From: Dyadobacter subterraneus
Lineage (GTDB): Bacteria > Bacteroidota > Bacteroidia > Cytophagales > Spirosomataceae
Direction of reading: 5' to 3'
Assembly: GCF_015221875.1 (NCBI RefSeq)
Contig: NZ_JACYGY010000002.1
Coordinates: 1-64,000 of the forward strand
DNA length: 64,000 nucleotides
A program made the translations under genes and the position numbers. Positions 9,322-16,326 of the stretch are shown piece after piece. The stretch's first letter is position 1. The number at the start of each line of letters is the position of its first letter. A model generated the notes under the pieces. It did not search any database, had not been told where the DNA came from, and saw only the letters and a list, made by a program, of their open reading frames with translations.

Positions 9322-10254
9322 ATGCATATTAAAATAGGAACACGCGGTAGTAAATTGGCTCTTTGGCAGGCATATTATGTTGAAGATCTGCTCCAAAAAG
9401 GAGGTGTTACTACCGAAATCGTTATTATAGAGACAAAAGGTGATAAAATACTGGATCGCTCTTTATCTAAAATAGGAAGCAAAGGCGTTTTCACACAGGA
9501 ACTGGAAGATCAGCTTAGAAGCGGTGATATTGATATCGCTGTGCACAGTGCAAAAGATCTTCAATCGCATTTGGATGATGATTTTGAATTAATTGCTTTC
9601 ACAGAAAGAGAACATGCCAATGATGTTTTGGTAAGCCATAATACAACTCTTTCCCTTGGCAGCGGAGAACCTTTTGTAGTCGGAACTTCATCCACCAGAA
9701 GAATTGCTGTTCTGAAACATTATTATCCCCATATCAAAATCGTTGATATGCGTGGCAATTTGCAAACACGTTTTCGTAAGCTTGAAGAAGGACAATGTGA
9801 TGCTTTGCTTTTGGCTTATGCCGGCGTTCACCGCATGGAATATGACGGATCAATTGCTGAACATTTGCTGCTTGACGAATTTACACCTGCCGTTGGACAG
9901 GGAAGTGTGGCCATAGAAAATTCAGTTTCTCTCTCGCAGGAGAAAAAAGATACTTTAAAAAAATTGCTTAATCATGAACAGACAGAAATCTGTTTAAGGA
10001 CTGAAAGAGCATTTTTGAAACGTTTACAAGGCGGTTGCAGTATCCCTGTTTTTGCTTTGGCGATTTTAAACCATGATGAAATCACAATTTCAGGCGGAAT
10101 TATAAGTCTTGATGGTCAGGAATTAATCCGCCGTTCAGAAAGCGGATCAAGCGCATTCCCGGAAGAATTGGGTACTGCCCTGGCGGACGAATTACTTGAA
10201 GCCGGAGCTGACAGAATTTTAAAAGATATTAAGACACAAAACGGTACTTTGTAA
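9322..10254 (+). CDS. hemC: Porphobilinogen deaminase (hydroxymethylbilane synthase)
   Basis: Joins four porphobilinogens into hydroxymethylbilane in heme and siroheme synthesis, in the cytoplasm. The 310-aa protein is full length. It shows the N-terminal RIGTRGSKLALWQ-type motif (IGTRGSKLALWQ), the catalytic Asp79 (HSAKDL), the substrate-binding GTSSTRR, and Cys239 (RLQGGCSIP), which holds the dipyrromethane cofactor. Start at ATG 9322 matches homologs. It is followed by a strong terminator. The other heme gene in the window, hemH, is 51 kb away. Confidence 0.97.
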   Translation: MHIKIGTRGSKLALWQAYYVEDLLQKGGVTTEIVIIETKGDKILDRSLSKIGSKGVFTQELEDQLRSGDIDIAVHSAKDLQSHLDDDFELIAFTEREHANDVLVSHNTTLSLGSGEPFVVGTSSTRRIAVLKHYYPHIKIVDMRGNLQTRFRKLEEGQCDALLLAYAGVHRMEYDGSIAEHLLLDEFTPAVGQGSVAIENSVSLSQEKKDTLKKLLNHEQTEICLRTERAFLKRLQGGCSIPVFALAILNHDEITISGGIISLDGQELIRRSESGSSAFPEELGTALADELLEAGADRILKDIKTQNGTL

Positions 10255-10278
10255 AATTTATCGTTTTCAATAAAAGCA

Positions 10279-10315
10279 AAATCCCCGTTTGCGCCTGGCA
10301 AACGGGGATTTTTTT
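10279..10315. terminator. Bidirectional terminator between hemC and the outer-membrane receptor
   Basis: A perfect 13-bp stem (10279-10291 with 10299-10311, core TCCCCGTTTG) has a 7-nt loop. It is followed by T-runs on the plus strand and T-rich sequence on the minus strand, so it should serve both convergent genes. Confidence 0.92.
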
Positions 10316-10330
10316 CATGAAGAGCCGATT

Positions 10331-13300
10331 CTAGTTTTTAATCGGAGGAACAGTTTCTGCGGGTTTCTTTGTACTATCTGCCGGCGTTGCAGGAACAATA
10401 ACTGCCGGTTTTTTCTGCGTACTATCTGTCGTTCCGGCTGGAAGTACCATTACCGGTCTCTTTTGAGAAGTACTGTCTGCCGGTGTTGTAGGAGTAGAAA
10501 TGACCGGTTTTGCCATTGTACTATCTGGCTTCACATTTGTGCTATCCATTGTTCCAAACTTGCCATCTGATTTTGGAAGTAAATCCATACCAGCCGGCGC
10601 AGTTGGTGTAATTGTAAGCGTGCTATCTGTTGAACCAGCAGGTTTCGCTCCCATTCTACGAGAGGTACTGTCGGCTGCTGTTTTTGGAGCCATACCAGTT
10701 TGTCCTTGCGGGCGGTTAAAACCTCCTTGCGGACGACCTGCTGCCCCTGGCGTAATAGCCGGTGTGACTGCTGGTACGGCCTGCTGGCCTCCACCTCCTC
10801 CTGCGTCATTTCCGCCACCATCACTTTTCTGGTCATCATTGCTAACCGATTTCCTTTTGCGTGGTTTTGTTTCCACAAAAGTCATCTTACCAAAACGGTA
10901 TGAGAAGTTAAGGCGGAAACCACGGTTGTAACGATACATAGTACTAACCTGATCAAATGTTGCGGATGAAAGATCCGTTTTCATTTTCAAGGCACTGGTC
11001 AGGAAGTTTTCCATGGCCAAACCTAAACTTCCTCTTTTATTTTTGAAATCTTTCTTGATACCAAGGTCATACATTCTGAAACCACCTGCGGAACCTTGCA
11101 GCTGAACTTCTTTACCTCTTGCAAAACCACCACCCTGGATTCCCCAGCCACCTTTCAAGGTAACACCTGTACGGAAACGGCCACTAACAACGAAACCACT
11201 GTTATGTGATTGAAGTGCTGCCAACGGACTGTTATTTTTCAAATTCACGTAGTAGGCATCAAGTCCACCACCAACAGACCATATTTTGAATAGTGTAATA
11301 TTACCAAAGATATTTCCACCATAGTTCTGCTTCTCTCCAATGTTACCGTACGTGGTAGTAATTACACCATTTTCATTAGTTGTACGAATGTTTTCAATCG
11401 AACCATTCGTAAAACGCGCAAAAGTCGATACGTTGAAATACAAACTATTTTTGAAAAAACTTGTCCCCAACTCAATCTGATCTGTTAATTCAGGTTTAAG
11501 ATTAGGATTTCCTCTTGTAATATTTTGCGGGTTTGAAGCATTTGTGTTAGGATTCAGAAACTGAATACCCGGACGCTGTAAACGACGGTTATAGCCCAGC
11601 TTAATCGTTTGTCCTTTTCCAAAAGTTTTAGAAACATTCAAACTCGGAACAAGATTTCCATAGGAAGGCAAATTAAGATTTCCACCTTCTGCCTGTTTTG
11701 CATCAATTGTAGTGTATTCATAACGCGCTCCTCCCTTTACAGTAAATTTACTTTTCGTGGTCAGAGTATAAGATGCATAACCTGCTCCAACATTCTGATC
11801 ATAATTAAGGCTACTTACAGAATCTTGTACATTGTTTGTGAAATAACTATAATTACTGATCACCTGACGGAAAATTCCTTTTCCACCGACTTCTAACAAC
11901 TGGTTATCTTTAATCGGAGTTGCATAATCGATTTGAATCGTACTTTCCTGGTTCGAGCTCTTGTTATTATTACCCGACTGGCCTACAACTTCACCAATTA
12001 CATTATTACTGTAAGAATACAAATCTGCATCATAATCATTTGTCCGGTTATTGCGGCTATACTGACCAAGGATGCTTAATTCCTGCTGTGGTTTGCTTAA
12101 TGTTTTGATATAATCAACATTGATATCCCATGTTCCTGATAAATCTTTTACATCAACATCACGATAAGAAGATTTTGTAACACCGGCCTGTGTATTATTT
12201 GTCAAAATATTTTGCGGTGTAAGTGCATTTCTTAAACCGTAGCGAATACCCGCTGAAATTGTCGTGTTCTTATCAATTTCATAATCCATTCCCAGGTTAT
12301 AAGAACCAAAAGCACCGTTATTCTTAGATTTCGTAATTTGTGAAACTGAGAAGCCATCACCTGTTTGCAAGTTATCTGTTCTTCCCGGCTGGTGATAGTT
12401 AAACCGGCCAAAACCTCCCAAATTGAAACCAAGTTTTCCAGTGCGGTAATTTCCTCTTAAACCTAAATTGGAACCACGGTTCCCAACACCCGTATCAAGA
12501 TTCAGCGTTCCGCCTTGTATCGTACTCTTTTTAGTAATGATATTGATAATACCACCAGAACCTTCCGCATCATATTTTGCTGACGGCGAAGTAATTACCT
12601 CAACCGATTTGATCATATCCGCAGGAATTTGTTTCAACGCATCTGCAACGCTGGTCGCTACCATCGTTGATGGCTTGTTGTTGATCAAAACGCGAACATT
12701 CGAGTTTCCTCTAAGTGAGACGTTTCCGTCCAAATCCACCGTAAGCATCGGCACTTTCCGCATTACATCACTTGCGTCACCACCTTTACTTGTAATATCT
12801 TTTTCAGCATTATATACAAGGCGATCCACTTTCTCTTCAATCATTTGTGCCATACCTACAACCTGAACCTCATTCAGCTGAACGATGTCCGGCGAAAGTA
12901 CAATCGAGCCAAGATCAAGATCTGTTTTCTTATCAATTTTGACTCCTTTAATGGTTTTTGTTTTGTAACCGATAAAAGAAATTAAAATCTTGAAACTTCC
13001 CGAAGCAACCTTGGTCATGCTAAAAACACCTTTTTCGTCGGTCGTAGTACCGTCAACGGGTGCGTTTGTTTTATCGTCTATAAGTGCCAATGCAGCAAAT
13101 TCAACCGGATTTTTAGTAAGTGAATCCACTAAAATCCCTCTTATTTTTCCACTTCCTTTTGGTGCATCATCAAGTGTTCCCGGAATAGCAGCTTTTTGTC
13201 TGTCGCCACCGCGCTGAAAATCGCCGCCTCCGCCACCAGGACGGCCTCCGCCACCACCTCCTCCGCCACCAAATTGTGCAAATGCAGAAGTTGTGAGTCC

Positions 13301-13336
13301 CAGGATCAGTGCTAATAATGTAAATTGTTTCTTCAT
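10331..13336 (-). CDS. TonB-dependent receptor-like outer-membrane beta-barrel protein with a Pro/Asp-Ser-Thr-rich tail
   Basis: An outer-membrane transporter-like protein of about 1001 aa. After a signal peptide (MKKQFTLL...TTSAFAQ) come a glycine-rich linker, a carboxypeptidase-regulatory-like beta-sandwich (about 60-135), a TonB plug (INNKPSTMV, GSGGIINIITKK) and a large beta-barrel of the OMP_b-brl_3 type. The last strand ends normally near LNFSYRFGKMTF. An unusual tail of roughly 180 residues follows, low in complexity and rich in Pro, Thr and Gly, with seven Asp-Ser-Thr motifs. The start at 13336 is chosen because earlier in-frame codons would precede the signal peptide. Substrate unknown; it has no SusD partner. 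It is divergent from a LytS/LytTR pair, which may control it. Confidence 0.9.
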   Translation of the reverse strand: MKKQFTLLALILGLTTSAFAQFGGGGGGGGGRPGGGGGDFQRGGDRQKAAIPGTLDDAPKGSGKIRGILVDSLTKNPVEFAALALIDDKTNAPVDGTTTDEKGVFSMTKVASGSFKILISFIGYKTKTIKGVKIDKKTDLDLGSIVLSPDIVQLNEVQVVGMAQMIEEKVDRLVYNAEKDITSKGGDASDVMRKVPMLTVDLDGNVSLRGNSNVRVLINNKPSTMVATSVADALKQIPADMIKSVEVITSPSAKYDAEGSGGIINIITKKSTIQGGTLNLDTGVGNRGSNLGLRGNYRTGKLGFNLGGFGRFNYHQPGRTDNLQTGDGFSVSQITKSKNNGAFGSYNLGMDYEIDKNTTISAGIRYGLRNALTPQNILTNNTQAGVTKSSYRDVDVKDLSGTWDINVDYIKTLSKPQQELSILGQYSRNNRTNDYDADLYSYSNNVIGEVVGQSGNNNKSSNQESTIQIDYATPIKDNQLLEVGGKGIFRQVISNYSYFTNNVQDSVSSLNYDQNVGAGYASYTLTTKSKFTVKGGARYEYTTIDAKQAEGGNLNLPSYGNLVPSLNVSKTFGKGQTIKLGYNRRLQRPGIQFLNPNTNASNPQNITRGNPNLKPELTDQIELGTSFFKNSLYFNVSTFARFTNGSIENIRTTNENGVITTTYGNIGEKQNYGGNIFGNITLFKIWSVGGGLDAYYVNLKNNSPLAALQSHNSGFVVSGRFRTGVTLKGGWGIQGGGFARGKEVQLQGSAGGFRMYDLGIKKDFKNKRGSLGLAMENFLTSALKMKTDLSSATFDQVSTMYRYNRGFRLNFSYRFGKMTFVETKPRKRKSVSNDDQKSDGGGNDAGGGGGQQAVPAVTPAITPGAAGRPQGGFNRPQGQTGMAPKTAADSTSRRMGAKPAGSTDSTLTITPTAPAGMDLLPKSDGKFGTMDSTNVKPDSTMAKPVISTPTTPADSTSQKRPVMVLPAGTTDSTQKKPAVIVPATPADSTKKPAETVPPIKN

Positions 13337-13711
13337 GTTCATGGTCATTGGGGCAATATATTGTGTATAAATCAAGTTCAAAATAAGTATCTATTAAACT
13401 GTAAAAAAAAGGCAATAGATGGAAAGCTAGGTAATACCGATCAAAAGGCATTTCTGGACGATGAGAGGGTAGCGAACACCGCTGGTTTGAAGGAAAGATT
13501 CCACAAACAGCTGTTTTTCATATTATTAAATAATTATTCCAGTATTTGATTTTCCCAATTCATGATTTCGCCAAATTCACTCATAGACGCTCTTAGCCTA
13601 ACGGTCGATTTATAACATACTTTGATCGATTGGACTAGGCACTTTGATATTTTCACAGTAAGATTGTATCGTGATCGATTGATTTAATCAGCGCTGAATA
13701 AAAATATTTGC
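13337..13711. other. Divergent intergenic region with a repeated TGATCGATTG word
   Basis: This 375-bp gap separates the outer-membrane barrel gene and the histidine kinase gene. The 10-mer TGATCGATTG occurs at 13623-13632 and 13672-13681, and a related GTCGATTT lies near 13604. They could be regulator-binding sites for the adjacent LytTR protein or another factor. No RNA gene or clean promoter is seen. Confidence 0.4.
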
Positions 13712-14782
13712 ATGGATACTCCCACAGTTAAAAAATATCCCCCGTTCTTTTTACATCTCCTGGGCTGGAGTTTTCTGGCTTTGTTTCTAATGTGGCAGCC
13801 GCTTAGCTGGCAAATTCAGTTTCCAATTTCCTTCTGGATCAAGCAGGCCGTTTTATTCTCTCTCCTGATCGTTATATTTTATCTGAATGTATACTTCTGG
13901 TTTCCAAAATTTTTGGCTAAAAACCGGTATTGGCGTTTTATATTATTCAATATTGCGTCCGTGCTTATATTGGCTACAACTATGGAACAGGTCAAAATTT
14001 ATATCAAACATAGTGAGCAGATGGACCGTGCCTTTAAATTAGCACGAGAGGCTAATGGCGATAAAAAAACGCATGACAAACTGGATTACTTTTCCATGCT
14101 TACGGCATTAATTATTATTGGAATTAGTACCAGCGTGGCCGCCGTCCAAAATGCAGAACGCGACAAACAATACAGACAAAATCTTGAACAGGAAAAAATA
14201 AATTCGGAATTATCGTTTCTGAAAGCGCAGATTAATCCGCATTTTTTCTTCAATACATTAAACAATATATACGCACTCACCGTAATTGACGTAGAAGCAG
14301 CCAGGGAGGCTTTGCATAAACTTTCGCGTATGATGCGCTACGTACTTTATGAAACCCAGCATGGTACTGTTTTATTAAGTCAGGAAATTGCTTTTGCTCA
14401 GGATTATATTCAGCTTATGCAATTGAGACTTACGGATAAAGTAACTGTGAGCCTGAAACCTCCGGTTCCGCTTCATGATGTTTCCATAGCGCCGATGCTG
14501 TTTTTACCTTTTATTGAAAATGCTTTCAAACATGGGGTGAGCGCTGTTCAGCCCAGTCATATTGATATCAAAATCTGGCAGGAAGGTCAAAAAGTTTATA
14601 TTGATGTCCGTAATACTTTATTTACGGAAAAAAGGACATTGCTGGATGAGAGTAATGGAATTGGTCTTACCAATACACAAAGAAGGCTCGACTTACTTTA
14701 TCCGGGAAAATACCAGCTCGATGTAAGTGAAAATACCAGCGAAAAAGAATTTGAAGTACATCTGGAACTGCAAACTGCATGA
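13712..14782 (+). CDS. LytS/YehU-type sensor histidine kinase
   Basis: Inner-membrane sensor of a two-component system, 356 aa. Hydrophobic segments lie near residues 14-28, 42-63, 76-92 and 128-146. The PF06580 dimerisation/phosphoacceptor motif is QINPHFFFNTLNN with His177. The ATPase half has an N-box (FIENAFKHG) and G-box (GIGLTNTQRRLDLLY). It has no recognisable extracellular sensory domain, so it likely senses through its membrane segments. Its stop overlaps the response regulator start by 4 bp (ATGA), which pairs the two firmly. The stimulus is not known. Confidence 0.93.
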   Translation: MDTPTVKKYPPFFLHLLGWSFLALFLMWQPLSWQIQFPISFWIKQAVLFSLLIVIFYLNVYFWFPKFLAKNRYWRFILFNIASVLILATTMEQVKIYIKHSEQMDRAFKLAREANGDKKTHDKLDYFSMLTALIIIGISTSVAAVQNAERDKQYRQNLEQEKINSELSFLKAQINPHFFFNTLNNIYALTVIDVEAAREALHKLSRMMRYVLYETQHGTVLLSQEIAFAQDYIQLMQLRLTDKVTVSLKPPVPLHDVSIAPMLFLPFIENAFKHGVSAVQPSHIDIKIWQEGQKVYIDVRNTLFTEKRTLLDESNGIGLTNTQRRLDLLYPGKYQLDVSENTSEKEFEVHLELQTA

Positions 14783-15513
14783 ACGTATTACAATGCATCG
14801 CCGTAGATGATGAGCCTCTTGCACTGGGTTTGGTTTGTGCATTTATCAATAAAACCCCATTCCTGAATCTGGCTGGAAAATATTCCAGTGCCGTAGAAGC
14901 ATTAGAAGCAATTCATGAACTTTCCGTCGACCTGATATTTCTGGACATACAAATGCCGGATCTTACTGGAATTGAACTGGCAAGAATTATTGAAAAATCA
15001 GGAAATCAGGGACCAAGGATTATTTTTACAACTGCATTCAATCAATTTGCACTGGACGGTTTTCGTGTTGATGCGCTGGATTATTTACTGAAACCTTTCA
15101 ATTACGAAGAATTCCTGAAAGCCGCTACCAAGGGAAAAGCATATGTTGATCTGGTGCAAAGAGCTGCTAATGGCTCAGCACCAGAAATGAGGGAAGATTA
15201 TTTATTTTTGAAAGTTGAATATCAGCTCGTAAGAATTGCCTACGACGATATTTTATATGTTGAAGGCTTGAAAGATTATGTCAAAGTCATCCTAAAATCT
15301 GATACGAAACCGATTCTTTCGCTTACCAGTCTTAAAGCTTTGGAAGAGAAATTACCGCCGGCAAAATTTATGCGGGTACATCGGTCGTTTATTGTCAACC
15401 TGGATAAAATCGGTGCGGTTACGAGAAATTCTATTCAGATTGGAAGTGTGACTATTCCGGTAAGTGACCAGTATAAGGAGAGTTTTAATCAGTTTTTGAG
15501 TAAGTGGATGTGA
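14779..15513 (+). CDS. LytTR-family response regulator
   Basis: DNA-binding response regulator of 244 aa. The receiver domain (1-120) has the acidic pair Asp10-Asp11, phospho-acceptor Asp56 (IFLDIQMPDLTG) and the conserved Lys in YLLKPF. The C-terminal LytTR domain (about 145-244) shows FLKVEYQLVRI, DILYVEGLKDYVKV and FMRVHRSFIVNLDKI. It is the cognate partner of the upstream kinase by overlap. LytTR proteins bind pairs of short direct repeats; the divergent outer-membrane barrel gene is a natural but untested target. Confidence 0.95.
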   Translation: MNVLQCIAVDDEPLALGLVCAFINKTPFLNLAGKYSSAVEALEAIHELSVDLIFLDIQMPDLTGIELARIIEKSGNQGPRIIFTTAFNQFALDGFRVDALDYLLKPFNYEEFLKAATKGKAYVDLVQRAANGSAPEMREDYLFLKVEYQLVRIAYDDILYVEGLKDYVKVILKSDTKPILSLTSLKALEEKLPPAKFMRVHRSFIVNLDKIGAVTRNSIQIGSVTIPVSDQYKESFNQFLSKWM

Positions 15514-15550
15514 GGATTAAAATTATTTTTTCTTAATACTCGCTAAAAAT

Positions 15551-15940
15551 TCATCCGGCGACTGGTAATTGTGATTCTTTAAAGTCTTTGATGTTTCTTG
15601 TGACAATAATATTACAATTTGCTTTCAAGGCATTAAAATATTGAATTGCATCTTCAAAGTCGGAGAAATTCGAATTTAATCCTTTCTCAATTATTTCATC
15701 GTCAAGCATTGCCACTTCTGAAATAATCTTAAATTTCCGAAGCTTATCACGAACTATATCAACACGATCAATCTTAGTCAATAAATAATTTATTGTCGTA
15801 TACGATAAAGCAGAAGCAACCATTATTATTTCCCCCTTATCCGCAAGTGAAGTAATTTTCGCAATCGAATTGTAAAATGGGATCCTTTCAGACAGCAAAT
15901 CCATTATTACATTTGTATCAAGGAATAATTTAGCTTTCAC
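15551..15940 (-). CDS. PIN-domain toxin (VapC-like ribonuclease)
   Basis: A 129-aa PIN-domain protein, probably the RNase toxin of a type II toxin-antitoxin pair. The acidic active-site residues expected for PIN nucleases are present: Asp8 (LFLDTNV), Glu18, Asp97 (FEDAIQ) and Asp119. It overlaps the upstream antitoxin gene by 4 bp. The target RNA (often initiator tRNA or rRNA for VapC) cannot be told. The module is squeezed between the LytTR gene and the uvrA terminator. Confidence 0.9.
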   Translation of the reverse strand: MKAKLFLDTNVIMDLLSERIPFYNSIAKITSLADKGEIIMVASALSYTTINYLLTKIDRVDIVRDKLRKFKIISEVAMLDDEIIEKGLNSNFSDFEDAIQYFNALKANCNIIVTRNIKDFKESQLPVAG

Positions 15941-16194
15941 TTATATTTTTCTTCCAAGTGAGACCTATATTCCTTTTTGTCATCAAAATCAGGTGGTAAT
16001 TTTGATCCTGATGACATACTTCTTACAAAAGGGGTTATTTCAATTTCTTCAATATTATCTGTATCACCTATTCCCGTTAAGGATTGTAAATAGGATTCTA
16101 TAATTGCAGACAAACTTCGTTTGTGGGAAGCAGCATATTCCTTTGCTTTTTCAATAACAATTTTATCCAGCTTTAAGGTTAATTTCGTATCCAT
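15937..16194 (-). CDS. Antitoxin of the PIN pair (DUF6364-like)
   Basis: An 85-aa partner of the PIN toxin. The N-terminal half (MDTKLTLKLDKIVIEKAKEY, then SLSAIIESYL) resembles ribbon-helix-helix antitoxins, with a DNA-binding strand followed by two helices. The C-terminal half is acidic to mixed and should wrap the toxin's active site. It probably binds and represses its own promoter, which must lie within about 45 bp because the uvrA terminator sits at 16237-16279. It precedes and overlaps the toxin gene by 4 bp, the usual order. Confidence 0.85.
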   Translation of the reverse strand: MDTKLTLKLDKIVIEKAKEYAASHKRSLSAIIESYLQSLTGIGDTDNIEEIEITPFVRSMSSGSKLPPDFDDKKEYRSHLEEKYK

Positions 16195-16236
16195 AACAAT
16201 ATCAAGTGTACGTGGAAATATAATAAATTGATACGT

Positions 16237-16279
16237 AAAAAAAACAGTCAGGTCTGAGCATTCATACTCAACCTGACTG
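16237..16279 (-). terminator. Rho-independent terminator of uvrA
   Basis: Outer stem 16245-16253 with 16271-16279 (CAGTCAGGT), plus an inner 4-bp stem (TGAG/CTCA) with a one-base bulge. On the minus strand it is followed by eight T (16237-16244). It shields the downstream toxin-antitoxin operon from uvrA transcription. Confidence 0.9.
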
Positions 16280-16326
16280 CGCGATAAGTAGCTAAATTCT
16301 AACCGCTAATAACTAACGCCTAAAAC

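Noticed and set aside
10289..10931. Plus-strand ORFs opposite the receptor tail
   Set aside because: They are antisense shadows of the repetitive Asp-Ser-Thr coding sequence, with Cys/Arg-rich compositions and no start context.
10331..13336. Frameshift or pseudogene because of the odd receptor tail
   Set aside because: The reading frame is open through the tail, the repeats are in frame and the stop is followed by a proper terminator.
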